From positions 7,626,001 to 7,690,000 of the forward strand of contig NZ_JAZIFX010000001.1 in NCBI RefSeq assembly GCF_036634175.1: DNA of 64,000 bases, read 5' to 3'. This document shows positions 34,737 to 43,891 of the stretch, piece by piece (position 1 is the stretch's first letter; every line of letters starts with the position of its first letter). The position numbers and the translations under genes were made by a program. Below the pieces are notes generated by a model that saw nothing but the letters and a program-made list of their open reading frames with translations, ran no database searches and had not been told where the DNA came from. The stretch comes from Streptomyces sp. P9-A2 (lineage in GTDB: Bacteria; Actinomycetota; Actinomycetes; Streptomycetales; Streptomycetaceae).

Positions 34737-36052
34737 CAGACGCTCTCCGAGCGGGCCGTGCGGAACCCGGAGAAGATCTGCCGCCGGACCGGATGGTCCC
34801 AGTTGCGGAACGTGCCCCGGCAGGCCACCGCGTCCACCGCGAACGAACCGCCGCGCAGCACCTTGCACCCGGTCCCGAAGAACACCTCCGAGTACTCCTT
34901 GTACGGGAACGCCCTGAACCCCGGGTAGGGCAGGAAGTCGCTGGACGTCCACTCCCACACGTCGCCGATCAACTGACGTACCCCGAGCGGCGACTCACCG
35001 GCCGGGTAGCTGCCCGCGGGCGCGGGCCGCAGGTGGCGCTGGCCGAGGTTGGCGTGCTCCGGTCCGGGGTCGGCGTCGCCCCAGGGGTAGCGCGCCGAGC
35101 GGTCGCCGGCCGGGTCGTGCCGGGCGGCCTTCTCCCACTCGGCCTCGGTGGGCAGCCGGCGCCCGGCCCAGCGGGCGTACGCGTCCGCCTCGTACCAGCA
35201 CACGTGCAGCACCGGCTCGTCGGGCGGCACGGCCTCGGTCGCGCCGAAGCGGCGCCGCAGCCACTGCCCGCCGTCCCGGCGCCAGAACAGCGGGGCGGTG
35301 ACGGAGTTGCGGCGGATGTGGGCCCAGCCCTCCGCGGTCCACCAGCGCGGTTCGTCGTAGCCGCCGTCCTCGATGAACGCCTGGTACGCCGCGTTCGTCA
35401 CCGGCGTCGTGTCGATGTGGAACGGTGCCACCTCGCGCCGGTGCGCCGGACGTTCGTTGTCCAGCGCCCACGGCTCGTCCGAAGTGCCCATGGTGAACGG
35501 GCCGCCCGGGACGAGCACTTCGGCCGGGCCGGTGAACAGCGGCACCGGCTCCGGGTCCGGGGCCGTCAGGGCCCGCGGGCCGCTGCGCAGCTGATGGGTG
35601 ATCAGCATCGTCTCATCGTGCTGCTGTTCGTGCTGCGCGACCATCCCGAAGGCGAACCCCGCCTCGGTCAGCCGCTCGCCGTGGAACGCGGTGCCCTCGA
35701 GCACGTCCAGCGCCCGGCCGCGCACGTCCGAGGCATAGCGGCGGGCCTCCTCGGGAGGCAGCAGCGGCAGCTTCGGCCGCTCGGCGCGCGGGTGCTCGAA
35801 GGCGTCGTAGACGCTGTCGATCTCGGGCCGTATCGCCTCCTGCCCGCCGACGGCCCGCAGCAGCCACTGTTCCTCCTGATTGCCTATGTGGGCGAGGTCC
35901 CACACCAGCGGCGACATCAGCGGTGAGTGCTGCGCGGTGAGATCGGGTCCGTCGACACAGCTGGTCAGCAGGGTGGTCCGGTCACGCGCGGTGACCAGTG
36001 AGGCGACCGCGCGCTCACGCAGGGCTTCGGCGTCGAGGGCGGGATCGGTCAT
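34736..36052 (-). CDS. egtB: Hercynine oxygenase (sulfoxide synthase)
   Basis: A 438-residue non-haem iron enzyme with a DinB-like N-terminal half and an FGE-sulfatase (formylglycine-generating-like) C-terminal half. Iron ligands are expected in WDLAHIGNQEEQWLLR and HEQQHDETML. The C-terminal domain holds GGPFTMGTSDEPWALDNERP, RRLPTEAEWEKAARHDP, YPWGDADPG, NLGQRHLRP and GDVWEWTSSDFLPYPGF. It joins hercynine and gamma-glutamylcysteine with O2 to form the C-S bond. Full length. It overlaps egtC by three bases and egtA by four. Confidence 0.95.
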   Translation of the reverse strand: MTDPALDAEALRERAVASLVTARDRTTLLTSCVDGPDLTAQHSPLMSPLVWDLAHIGNQEEQWLLRAVGGQEAIRPEIDSVYDAFEHPRAERPKLPLLPPEEARRYASDVRGRALDVLEGTAFHGERLTEAGFAFGMVAQHEQQHDETMLITHQLRSGPRALTAPDPEPVPLFTGPAEVLVPGGPFTMGTSDEPWALDNERPAHRREVAPFHIDTTPVTNAAYQAFIEDGGYDEPRWWTAEGWAHIRRNSVTAPLFWRRDGGQWLRRRFGATEAVPPDEPVLHVCWYEADAYARWAGRRLPTEAEWEKAARHDPAGDRSARYPWGDADPGPEHANLGQRHLRPAPAGSYPAGESPLGVRQLIGDVWEWTSSDFLPYPGFRAFPYKEYSEVFFGTGCKVLRGGSFAVDAVACRGTFRNWDHPVRRQIFSGFRTARSESV

Positions 36053-37413
36053 GAGGAGGTGTCCTTCCCGTGCGGATGCGCTCCGTGCGCGTGCGGGCCG
36101 GGAGCGCCGGGAGTGCTGTGGGGGCGCGTGCCGGGTGTGCCGTCGGATCCGGTGCGCAGGGCGTCGAGCAGGTCGTCGGCCGGGCAGCGGCCGCGGGCGA
36201 CATACCGGTCCTGGTACGCCGCCACCGCGTCCACGACCTCGGTCGTGGCACCGAGCCCGGGCAGGGCCCGCAGCGCCGCCGAGAAGCAGACGGCGGCCAC
36301 CTCGCGCAGCTCCGGGTCGGCCAGGCCGCCGCGGGCCGCGTCCCGCCACAGCGGGTTGTGCGGCGCGGGCATGCCCTGAGTCCGTTCGGCCAGCGGTTTC
36401 ACCGCCCGGTAGGCCGTCTCGGAGGCCTCCGGATCGTCGAACAATGCCGTCGTCACGGCCAGCGGCACAATCCAGCCGTTGTCCCCGGGCTGCGCGTCGA
36501 TCATCCGCAACTCCAGATGGCCGCGCGGCCTGACCGGCGGGAACAGCGTCGTGACGTGGTAGTCGAGGTCCTCCCGGGTGGGCGCCCTGGGCACTCCGGA
36601 CCTGGTCCACTCGCGGAAGGTCAGCCCGTCCGGCACGTCCCACGGCCCGCTGTCCTGCCGTACGCACATCACCGGCGCGTCCAGGACGTGCCGGGTCCAG
36701 GCGCCGCGCGGCTCGGAGTCCAGTACGGGGCCGCCCGCGCGGCCGGTGCCGATCTGGGCCCAGCGCAGCTGCCGGGTGGACAGCCAGCCGGTGGGCCGGT
36801 GCCCGGCCAGCGGGGAGTTGGCGAACGCGGCCACCAGCACCGGGCCCAGTCGGTGTGCCAGCCACCAGCGCCGCACATGACCGAGGGTGCCGGGTTCCTC
36901 GTATCCGGCGTCCAGGCACACCTGTACGGAGGCCGACGTGCACATCATGGCGCGGCCGGCGGGGCCGGTGCGGTCGAGACAGGCTTCCATGGCGTCGTAG
37001 CGCGGTTCGCGCAGGAACCGGCGCGGTGTGTGCCAGGGATCGTGGCCGAGGCCGACGAGGCCGAGACCGTCCTCGCGCAGTACCGCGCGGACGGCGTCGA
37101 GATCGGCGCGGACGGCGTCGACGCACTCCATGAGGGAGGCGGCGGGCTGTGAGCTGAGCTCCAGCTGGCCTCCGGGCTCGACGGTGAGCGCCGAATCCAG
37201 GGGCACGGTCCGCAGAGCGGCGTAGGCCGCTTCGAGTCGTTCGGATGTCACGGGGAGCCGCGGGGTCCGCAGCTCGTGGACCAGCCATTCCACCTCCACA
37301 CCGAGGCGACGTGGTGGTCCGGTCTTGAAGCAGATGCCCCGTACGAGGGCCTCCGCCTCGGCTTCGGTGACGGCGGGACGGGGCTCGATACAGGCGCTTG
37401 CCGAATCGGACAT
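36049..37413 (-). CDS. egtA: Ergothioneine-specific glutamate-cysteine ligase
   Basis: A 454-residue EgtA-type gamma-glutamylcysteine synthetase (GCS2 group). Seen are RRLGVEVEWLVHELRTPRLP, LTVEPGGQLELSSQPAASLM, GLVGLGHDPWHTPRRFLREP, MMCTSASVQVCLDAGYEEPG, FANSPLAGHRPTGWLSTRQL and HLELRMIDAQPGDNGWIVPL. It supplies gamma-glutamylcysteine for EgtB. The ATG at 37413 has AGGAGG eight bases upstream and is preferred over an in-frame ATG nine codons earlier. This is the first gene of egtA-egtB-egtC-egtD; no egtE follows, so the C-S lyase must be elsewhere. Confidence 0.94.
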   Translation of the reverse strand: MSDSASACIEPRPAVTEAEAEALVRGICFKTGPPRRLGVEVEWLVHELRTPRLPVTSERLEAAYAALRTVPLDSALTVEPGGQLELSSQPAASLMECVDAVRADLDAVRAVLREDGLGLVGLGHDPWHTPRRFLREPRYDAMEACLDRTGPAGRAMMCTSASVQVCLDAGYEEPGTLGHVRRWWLAHRLGPVLVAAFANSPLAGHRPTGWLSTRQLRWAQIGTGRAGGPVLDSEPRGAWTRHVLDAPVMCVRQDSGPWDVPDGLTFREWTRSGVPRAPTREDLDYHVTTLFPPVRPRGHLELRMIDAQPGDNGWIVPLAVTTALFDDPEASETAYRAVKPLAERTQGMPAPHNPLWRDAARGGLADPELREVAAVCFSAALRALPGLGATTEVVDAVAAYQDRYVARGRCPADDLLDALRTGSDGTPGTRPHSTPGAPGPHAHGAHPHGKDTSS

Positions 37414-37647
37414 GTGGGAATCCTCCTGAGATACCACCATGTCGCCGGCCCGGTGTCTTTTGCCGGGCAGGCATCAACTCGTCCAGCCAAAACCCTCACG
37501 ACGTCCGGCACAAGAGCGCCTGGCGGGAGTTCCGGGCCGGTAACTCCTCCTTCCCGCCCGTTTCCGAGGGCTTTCCCCCCCGCCTCCCGGGCCTTCCGTG
37601 GGGAAACTCCGTTGCGTCGCCTCCTCAGCATCGCTCAGGATGCCCCT

Positions 37648-37746
37648 ATGAGCACGACGGGGGAGAGGCCGGGCGACATGCCGGTGAAGACCACGGGGGC
37701 GATCGCGGGGCGCGCGGTCACGGCGCGTACGGGGGTCGCGGCGTGA
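37648..37746 (+). CDS. Possible small upstream frame overlapping the PARG-like gene
   Basis: A 32-codon frame (MSTTGERPGDMPVKTTGAIA and so on) stops at TGA in the GTGA that starts the next gene. Such an overlap would give translational coupling. Only a weak AGGA precedes it, and it may be chance. Confidence 0.25.
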   Translation: MSTTGERPGDMPVKTTGAIAGRAVTARTGVAA

Positions 37747-38693
37747 GCGCGCGTCTGCGCGGCATCGCGCGGGAGACCGAGCGGATCGTGGCATCGGGAG
37801 GCTATCGCGCTCCGGCCGACGGTCGTGAGGTGCGCCTGGCGGCGGCGGTCGAGGCCGCGCGGGACGGTACGCGGATGTACGGGCCGGAGCCGCTGCGGGT
37901 GCAGATCCCGGCGTATGCGCCGGTGACGGCTTCGGTGAGATCTTCGGGCCCGGCTCCGGACCCGCGCCCGGCCCCGGATCCGGGCGTCGGCTGGGCGTTG
38001 TCCCCGGCCTTCCGGCCGGTGGGGACCCGGATCGAGGTCACCGGGGAGAGCAGCCTGGAGGCCGCGCGCCGGCTTGCGGGAGACCGCGACGACTCGCCCG
38101 GCGAGCCCGCCGTGCTGAACTTCTCCTCAGCCCGGAATCCGGGCGGCGGCTACCTCAACGGCGCCCAGGCCCAGGAAGAGGCGCTGTGCCGCGCCTCCGC
38201 CCTGTACGTCTGCCTGCTGCGGGCAGCAGGGTTCTACGATCACCACCGGACGCACCGCGACCCGTTCTACACCGACCGTGTGATTCACTCGCCCGCCGTG
38301 CCCGTCTTCCGCGACGATCGCGGCCGGCTCCTCGACGAGCCGTTCTCCGTCGGCTTCCTCACCTCGGCCGCGCCGAACGCCGGTGTGATCCTGCGGACCG
38401 CACCGGAGCGTGCGGCCGAGCTGCCCCGCGCCCTGGTGGTCAGGGCGGAGCGGGTGCTGGAGACCGCCGTCGTCCACGGTTACCGGCGACTGGTGCTGGG
38501 CGCCTGGGGCTGCGGGGTCTTCCGGAACGATCCCGCGCAGGTGGCGGCCGCGTTCCGGGCGCTGCTGGAGCCGGGCGGACGATTCGCGGGAGCGTTCGAG
38601 CACGTGGTGTTCGGGATTCTGGACCGGACACGCGGAAGCGAGGTCCGCGCGGCGTTCGAGCGGACCTTCGCGGACCTGGCGCCGGCCGCTTGA
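37743..38693 (+). CDS. Bacterial-type poly(ADP-ribose) glycohydrolase-like macrodomain protein (TIGR02452)
   Basis: A 316-residue protein. The N-terminal helical part starts at GIARETERIVASGGYRAPAD. The macrodomain core begins near residue 90 with RIEVTGESSLEAARRLAGDR. It then carries the PARG-type catalytic signature NPGGGYLNGAQAQEEALCRA (GGG-X6-QEE). DRVIHSPAVPVFRDDRGRLL and LVLGAWGCGVFRNDPAQVAA (adenosine/diphosphate loops) follow. Such enzymes remove ADP-ribose polymers or related adducts, so it may counter an ADP-ribosylating toxin or DNA-damage signal. GTG at 37743 is preferred from homology. The MazF/PemK-like gene converges on it. Confidence 0.9.
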   Translation: MSARLRGIARETERIVASGGYRAPADGREVRLAAAVEAARDGTRMYGPEPLRVQIPAYAPVTASVRSSGPAPDPRPAPDPGVGWALSPAFRPVGTRIEVTGESSLEAARRLAGDRDDSPGEPAVLNFSSARNPGGGYLNGAQAQEEALCRASALYVCLLRAAGFYDHHRTHRDPFYTDRVIHSPAVPVFRDDRGRLLDEPFSVGFLTSAAPNAGVILRTAPERAAELPRALVVRAERVLETAVVHGYRRLVLGAWGCGVFRNDPAQVAAAFRALLEPGGRFAGAFEHVVFGILDRTRGSEVRAAFERTFADLAPAA

Positions 38694-38720
38694 GGGACTC
38701 GGCAGCGGATCGGGTGAAGG

Positions 38721-39167
38721 TCAGTTCCAGCCGTACCGCTCGCGCAGCCGGTGACGCACCAGATTGAACCGCATCCGGTCCAGGGCGCACGCCTCGCGGC
38801 GCATGCCGTCCTCGTGCAGCCGCAGCACCCGGTCGACGGCCACCCAGGAATCGCGGCCCGAACGGTCCCACGGCCCGCTCCCGATCGGCACCCGGTCCCG
38901 GTCCCCATTGCGCTGCTTGCTCGACAGCTGCACCGCGAGGAAGGTCCCGGACGGCTCCCGCGCGACCACGAGTACCGGACGGTCCTTGCCCCGGCCGTCG
39001 GTCTCCTCGTAGGGGACCCAGGTCCAGACTATTTCCCCCGGGTCGGGGTCGCCGTCGCGCTCGGGCGAGTACTCCGTGCGTACCCGGCCCACCTCACCGG
39101 GTTCGGCCTCCGTGGTGGCGGTGGGGCCGAAGCGGCCGGGGACTTCATCAGTGCTGTACTCGGTCAC
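38721..39167 (-). CDS. MazF/PemK-like protein
   Basis: A 148-residue protein with a PemK/MazF (CcdB-fold) core at about residues 45-140. Seen are DPDPGEIVWTWVPYEETDGR, GKDRPVLVVARE, GTFLAVQLSSKQRN and DSWVAVDRVLRLHEDG. In toxins of this fold these strands form an mRNA interferase. No antitoxin gene is present upstream or downstream, so it could be a domesticated relative. The N-terminal 40 residues are acidic and variable. GTG at 39167 is my choice; a longer frame extends to 39221. No clear ribosome binding site is present. Confidence 0.75.
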   Translation of the reverse strand: MTEYSTDEVPGRFGPTATTEAEPGEVGRVRTEYSPERDGDPDPGEIVWTWVPYEETDGRGKDRPVLVVAREPSGTFLAVQLSSKQRNGDRDRVPIGSGPWDRSGRDSWVAVDRVLRLHEDGMRREACALDRMRFNLVRHRLRERYGWN

Positions 39168-39293
39168 AGACGTACCGTACGGGATGACACCGGGGCTGTG
39201 ATCAACTGCCTTGCGCGGCAAGGGAGGCGTACGGCTTCCGGTGGACCGCTGCGCACAGCTGTGGTGGTGCGCGCGGTGCGCGCGGCGGAAAGG

Positions 39294-39722
39294 TCACGCT
39301 GTGTCGTGCACGCTCACGCCCGTGAGTTCCCTGCCCGAGATCATCCCGGCCTCGATCCGTACGAACACCCCGTCCCGCATCGGCATCCAGGAATCGGGTC
39401 CGGTCCGCAGCAGCCGCTCGTGCTCGGCGGGATCGGTCACCACCGCGGCCCGGCCCGTGACCACCACGCTCCATCCGGCCCGGTGCTCGGCATGGAACTC
39501 GTCGGCCTCGAAGGCCACCACGACCCCGTCGATCGCACGCACCAGGTCGGAGTCCCGCGAAGTGCACAGCAGCACGGAGGCGTCCGTGTCCAGGGAGAAA
39601 TTGATGGGCAGGACGGCGGGCAGCGCCTGCCGGGTGTACACGACGCGACCGACCGGCACCTTGGCCAGCAGGCGCAGGCACTCCTGGCGTTCGAGTGCAC
39701 GGAAACCATCGCTCTGGAACAT
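39294..39722 (-). CDS. Pyridoxamine 5'-phosphate oxidase-like flavin/F420-binding protein
   Basis: A 142-residue single split-barrel domain. Visible are ERQECLRLLAKVPVGRVVYT, ALPAVLPINFSLDTDASVLL, VVAFEADEFHAEHRAGWSVV, VTGRAAVVTDPAEHERLL and VRIEAGMISGRELTGVSVHD. The pattern GRVVYT-LPINFSLD is common in actinobacterial PNPOx-like proteins that use F420 or flavin. The substrate is unknown. It is divergent from the isochorismatase gene. Confidence 0.85.
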   Translation of the reverse strand: MFQSDGFRALERQECLRLLAKVPVGRVVYTRQALPAVLPINFSLDTDASVLLCTSRDSDLVRAIDGVVVAFEADEFHAEHRAGWSVVVTGRAAVVTDPAEHERLLRTGPDSWMPMRDGVFVRIEAGMISGRELTGVSVHDTA

Positions 39723-39920
39723 CAGTCCATGGTCGGCGGCCGATCCCGGCCGGGCTAGGGCCGGACGGCCCTGATGAGCCACCGGCCCCCGGAGAGCAGG
39801 TGCCGACGCGTGAAAACGATGCGGGTGGGTACCCCGGGGGCCGGTGGGGTCCGGCAGGGACGGCCGGGCCCTGCCGTCGGATCCCGTCCGAGTCCGGGCG
39901 GCCGAAGGGGAACGGGTGCC

Positions 39921-40460
39921 ATGGGCAGGACCGCGCTGATCGTCATCGACATGATCAACACCTACGACCACCCGGACGCCGAGCTGCTGATGCCGTCCGC
40001 GGAGTCGGTCGTACCGGTCATCTCGGACCTGCTGCGCCGGGCACGGCAGCGGGACGCCCCGGTGGTCTACGTCAACGACAACTTCGGAGAGTGGCGGTCG
40101 CACCACGGCGAGCTGCTCGACAAGGCGCTCGCCGGGTCCCACGCGCACCTCGTCGAACCGCTGCGGCCGACCGACTCCTCACTCTTCGTGGTCAAGGCCC
40201 GCCACTCGGTCTTCTTCGAGACACCGCTGCACTATCTCCTCCACCAGCAGGGCGTAGACCGGCTCGTCCTGTGCGGCCAGGTGACGGAGCAGTGCGTGCT
40301 GTACTCCGCACTGGACGCACACATCCGCCACCTCGACGTGGTGGTCCCCCGCGACGCCGTCGCCCACATCCACGCCGACCTGGCGGACGCCGCCCTGCGG
40401 ATGATGGAACGCAACATGAACGCACGGGTGTGCGACAGTGCCGACCTGTGGGCGGAGTGA
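39921..40460 (+). CDS. Isochorismatase-family cysteine hydrolase
   Basis: A 179-residue hydrolase. The catalytic Asp is in TALIVIDMINTYDHPDAELL. The catalytic Lys is in FVVKARHSVFFETPL. The catalytic Cys is in VLCGQVTEQCVLYSALDA. This triad is complete, so an amide-type hydrolase such as a nicotinamidase relative is likely. The ATG has GGGTGCC before it. It stands alone; 40461-40750 is gene-free. Confidence 0.9.
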   Translation: MGRTALIVIDMINTYDHPDAELLMPSAESVVPVISDLLRRARQRDAPVVYVNDNFGEWRSHHGELLDKALAGSHAHLVEPLRPTDSSLFVVKARHSVFFETPLHYLLHQQGVDRLVLCGQVTEQCVLYSALDAHIRHLDVVVPRDAVAHIHADLADAALRMMERNMNARVCDSADLWAE

Positions 40461-40750
40461 CGGCGCGGGCCGTCTCCCCGACGCGGGGCCGGGGCGCGTC
40501 GCCCCGCGCGACACCGGCCGTATGGCGCGTACCCCGGGTCCTCCCACTGCTTTCTCCCCCTCCGCCCCGCAGCCCCTGCCCGCCGAGCCGCACCCCCGGC
40601 GCCGGCCGGCCACCCGCCCGCCCGCAGCCGGCGAAAACTCCTCGACGGCCACCGACGAAGTTGTCTACCATCACCCGTGCGGCATCGCGTGCCGGTCATC
40701 GACCGGGTGAGGCATGGAGGCGCCGCGGATGCCCGTGGAGGCATTGACCA

Positions 40751-41179
40751 GTGTCAGTCGAGTTCAACCACACCATCGTTCTCACCCGTGACCGGGAGAA
40801 GTCCGCCCATTTCCTCGCCCGTATCCTGGGGCTCGAGGTCGGCGAACCGGCCGGAGTCTTCCTTCCCGTGACGACGGCCAACGGCGTCACCCTGGACTTC
40901 GCGACCATCGACGCCGACATCCCGGCACAGCACTACGCGTTCCTCGTCTCCGAGGACGAGTTCGCTCCCCTCCTCGACCGGCTCGTGGACGCCGGAATCC
41001 CCATCCAGGCCGATCCGCACGGCCGCCACCCGCGCCGCGTCAACCGCCATGACGGCGGCCACGGCGTGTACTTCACCGACCCGGCCGGACACGGTCTGGA
41101 AGTCATCACCCGCCCCTACGGAACCGACCCGGACTCCCCGCTCAACGGCGTCACCGAAGAGGTCCCCGGGGCGGTCTGA
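40751..41179 (+). CDS. VOC-family protein, paralogue of the 370-810 gene
   Basis: A 142-residue VOC-fold protein: VEFNHTIVLTRDREKSAHFL, ARILGLEVGEPAGVFLPVTT, QHYAFLVSEDEFAPLLDRLV, GGHGVYFTDPAGHGLEVITR. Its GTG start has GGAGG nine bases upstream. It shares HYAFLV, NRHDGGHG-type and EVITRPYG features with the 370-810 product, so the two are likely duplicates. The metal-binding end E is present in GLEVITRP. Substrate is unknown. Confidence 0.85.
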   Translation: MSVEFNHTIVLTRDREKSAHFLARILGLEVGEPAGVFLPVTTANGVTLDFATIDADIPAQHYAFLVSEDEFAPLLDRLVDAGIPIQADPHGRHPRRVNRHDGGHGVYFTDPAGHGLEVITRPYGTDPDSPLNGVTEEVPGAV

Positions 41180-41202
41180 TCCGTCCGGGCGACTGCCGGA
41201 GG

Positions 41203-41258
41203 GCCGGGCCGGGTGGGTTGAGGGCTTTCCCGCCCCGCCCCGTTCCACCCGGCCCGGC
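41203..41258. terminator. 14-bp hairpin between convergent genes
   Basis: GCCGGGCCGGGTGG pairs perfectly with CCACCCGGCCCGGC over a 28-base loop. It lies between the VOC gene and the convergent CoA transferase gene. It could end transcription in both directions. Confidence 0.6.
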
Positions 41259-41282
41259 TCTGGCGGTCGCTCCGAGGTCCGT

Positions 41283-42473
41283 TCAGACGACCGCGTCCGC
41301 GCGCAGGGCCGTGATGTCGGCGGGGGAGTGGCCGAGGTCGCCGAGAATGGACTCGGTGTGCTCGCCGACGGCGGGCACCGGGTCCATGCGGGGCGCGAGA
41401 CCCGCGAGGTCGGTCGGGGGGAGCAGGGCCTCCACCGTCGCGCCGGGGACCGCCACCTCACGCCGGCGGTCGCGGGCGGCGAGGACCGGATGGCCGAGGA
41501 AGGCGGCGACGTCGTTGACCCCCGCACAGGCGATACCGGCCGCCTCCAGGTCCTCGAGGAGCTCATCGGCGTCGGAGCGGGCGAAGCGCTCGGCGATCAC
41601 GGCATCGAGTTCCTCGCGGTGTGTCACGCGCGCGGAACCGGTCGCGAAGCGCGGATCGCCGGTCAGCTCGGGACGGCCCAGGAAATCGGTGCACAGAGCC
41701 GCCCACTCGCGCTCGTTCTGGATGGAGAACAGCACCTCGCGGCCGTCCGCGGCCCGGTACGTCCCGTACGGGGCGATGGTGGCGTGCCGCGTACCCAGGC
41801 GCGGGGGCTGGCTGCCGCCGTAACGGGTGTAGTAGGCGGGCTGGCCCATCCACTCGGCCAAGGCCTCGAACAGCGACACCTCCACGGGGTGGACGGTGCC
41901 GGCGGTCGCCCGGGTGTAGAGAGCGGTGAGGACCCCGCTGTACGCGTACATTCCGGCGGCGATGTCGGCCACCGAGATACCGGTGCGGGCGGTCCCCTCC
42001 GGCGTTCCGGTCAGCGACACCAGGCCCGTCTGGCACTGCACCAGCAGGTCGTACGCCTTGCGGTCGGCCCAGGGACCGGTCGTGCCGTAGCCGGAAATGG
42101 TGCACGGGATCAGGCGGGGGTGACGTCGGGTGAGAGCGTCGGTGCCCAGGCCGAGCCGGTCCGCCGCGCCCGGTGCCAGGTTCTGTACGAACACATCGGC
42201 CCCGGCGAGGAGTCGGTGCAGGATCTCGAGGCCCCGCGGATCCTTCAGGTTCAGCGTGAGGGACTCCTTGGACCGGTTGAGCCACACGAAGTAGCTGGAG
42301 TGGCCGTGGACGGTCGTGTCGTAACGGCGGGCGAAGTCGCCCTCGCCCGGCCGCTCCACCTTGATCACACGGGCTCCGAGGTCGGCGAGCTGCCGGGTGG
42401 CGTACGGCGCGGCCACGGCCTGCTCCAGGCTGACCACCGTGACCCCGGACAGGGGATGCCTCTGCACGTCCAC
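41283..42473 (-). CDS. CaiB/BaiF-family CoA transferase
   Basis: A 396-residue family III CoA-transferase. The N-terminal region has PLSGVTVVSLEQAVAAPYAT, DLGARVIKVERPGEGDFARR and YFVWLNRSKESLTLNLKDPR with the expected catalytic-type Asp in the following region (GLEILHRLLAGADVFVQNLA). Later blocks are CTISGYGTTGPWADRKAYDL, LTALYTRATAGTVHPVEVSL and RHATIAPYGTYRAADGREVL. It moves CoA between an acyl-CoA and a carboxylic acid, as in formyl-CoA or racemase-type enzymes. The start is GTG at 42473, with GGAAG a few bases upstream. Confidence 0.88.
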   Translation of the reverse strand: MDVQRHPLSGVTVVSLEQAVAAPYATRQLADLGARVIKVERPGEGDFARRYDTTVHGHSSYFVWLNRSKESLTLNLKDPRGLEILHRLLAGADVFVQNLAPGAADRLGLGTDALTRRHPRLIPCTISGYGTTGPWADRKAYDLLVQCQTGLVSLTGTPEGTARTGISVADIAAGMYAYSGVLTALYTRATAGTVHPVEVSLFEALAEWMGQPAYYTRYGGSQPPRLGTRHATIAPYGTYRAADGREVLFSIQNEREWAALCTDFLGRPELTGDPRFATGSARVTHREELDAVIAERFARSDADELLEDLEAAGIACAGVNDVAAFLGHPVLAARDRRREVAVPGATVEALLPPTDLAGLAPRMDPVPAVGEHTESILGDLGHSPADITALRADAVV

Positions 42474-42590
42474 GTCTTCCGCTCGCCTTCCGCTCGTCTT
42501 CCCGGACCGGACCCGGCCGCCCCGTCCGCTCGATCAGTACAGCCGGTGCGAGCGGCCTGTCAACGGCCGCCCTCGGTCCGTTCGGCCCGC

Positions 42591-42848
42591 TCAGCCGCGT
42601 GCCCCGCATGCCCGGGCGGAGGGAATCCCGGCGGGCGGCCTGCCGCGGGTGACGACGTGCGCGCCGTGGCCGTCGACGACACGGACCTGGAGCGAGCCGC
42701 ATCCGCAACGGGTCCACACCGTGCTGCCCGCGGCGCTGCTGTGCCGCGACACCAGCTGGAACGGCTCGGCGCCGTCCGGCCATCCGCAGTAGGGGCAGAC
42801 GATGCCGGTCGCGCCGGTCGTGCCGGTGGTTCCGTGCGCGCTGGCCAT
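42591..42848 (-). CDS. Small zinc-ribbon-like protein
   Basis: An 85-residue protein with CPYCGWPDG near residue 18 and CGCGSLQVRVVDG near residue 48, a likely C-x2-C ... C-x-C zinc ribbon. The N-terminus is Gly/Thr-rich. The ATG has GAGGAG upstream. It lies upstream of the CoA transferase on the same strand, 117 bases away. I recognise no named family. Confidence 0.7.
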   Translation of the reverse strand: MASAHGTTGTTGATGIVCPYCGWPDGAEPFQLVSRHSSAAGSTVWTRCGCGSLQVRVVDGHGAHVVTRGRPPAGIPSARACGARG

Positions 42849-42985
42849 AGTGGCTCCTCGGCTCCTCGAAGTTCGGCTCCCGGTACGGCAAGGTCCGGCG
42901 GCCGTCGTGACACGACCAGGGTGCGTCGCACCTTCCGTACACGTCCAGGTTGACTTTATGGAATCGACCGTGAAGCTTGAGCTAC

Positions 42986-43891
42986 ATGATCGACCTGCGC
43001 CGGCTGCACGTCCTCAGGGCGGTCGCCCACTACGGCACGGTCACCGCGGCCGCCCGCGCCCTGCACTTCACCCCGTCCGCCGCCTCCCAGCAGATCCGCC
43101 GGCTCGCCCGCGACCTGGGTGTCGACCTGCTGGAACCGCAGGGACGCGGCGTACGGCTCTCCCCGGCGGCCGAGAGCCTGCTCGCGCACGCCGACGCCAT
43201 CGAGACCCGCTGGGAACAGGCCGAACTGGATCTGCGGGCCGACCACGGAGCCCCCACCGGGCTGCTGCGGGTCACCGGGTTCCCGGTGGCGATCTCGGTC
43301 CTGCTGGCCCCCATGGCGGCCCGGCTGGGCGCCCGTCATCCCAGGCTGACGGTACGGATCCTGGAGACGGCGGTGCAGAAGAGCTTCGACCTGCTCTTCG
43401 AAGGGGCCACCGATCTGGCGATCGTCGAGGTGACCCCGCTCAACCCGCCGCTGAGCGACGCGCGCTTCGACCAACAGCCGCTGCTGGACGACCCGTTCGA
43501 TCTCGTGGTCCCCGAGGGGCATCCGCTGGCCGACCGCGGGCGGGCCGGCCTGGAGGAGGCGGCGCGCGAACCGTGGATCGCACCGGTGCCGGAGAGCCCC
43601 TGCCGGCCCCATGTGATGTCGGCCTGCGGCGCCGCCGGGTTCACCCCGGACGTCGTCCACCACGCCCTCGACTGGAACGCCACCGCCCATCTCGTCGCGC
43701 ACGGCCTCGGCGTCGCACTGATCCCGCGACTGGCCCAGCTGACCCCGCACCTGCCGATCACCCGCGTACGCTGCACCGGCAACCCGCACCGCAAACTGCT
43801 GACCTGCACCCGAGGGGGCGGCCACGCCCGCCCGGCGGTCGAGGCCGCACTGCGGGAACTGCGGGAACTGGCGCCGACGGCCGTCGCCTGA
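42986..43891 (+). CDS. LysR-family transcriptional regulator
   Basis: A 301-residue LTTR. The helix-turn-helix is at residues 1-58 (LRRLHVLRAVAHYGTVTAAA, HFTPSAASQQIRRLARDLGV). The effector-binding region runs from about residue 90 (GLLRVTGFPVAISVLLAPMA) to HLVAHGLGVALIPRLAQLTP. It is divergent from the zinc-ribbon/CoA-transferase pair with 137 bases between, so it may control them. A TTG three codons earlier in the same frame is an alternative start. Confidence 0.9.
   Translation: MIDLRRLHVLRAVAHYGTVTAAARALHFTPSAASQQIRRLARDLGVDLLEPQGRGVRLSPAAESLLAHADAIETRWEQAELDLRADHGAPTGLLRVTGFPVAISVLLAPMAARLGARHPRLTVRILETAVQKSFDLLFEGATDLAIVEVTPLNPPLSDARFDQQPLLDDPFDLVVPEGHPLADRGRAGLEEAAREPWIAPVPESPCRPHVMSACGAAGFTPDVVHHALDWNATAHLVAHGLGVALIPRLAQLTPHLPITRVRCTGNPHRKLLTCTRGGGHARPAVEAALRELRELAPTAVA

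Noticed and set aside
36049..37477. A 913-codon minus-strand frame covering egtA and egtB
   Set aside because: It passes through egtA out of frame before entering the egtB frame. The overlapping start/stop pairs show the real gene boundaries.
39167..39221. Longer N-terminus for the MazF/PemK-like protein
   Set aside because: The added residues have no family match, and there is no ribosome binding site for the longer form.
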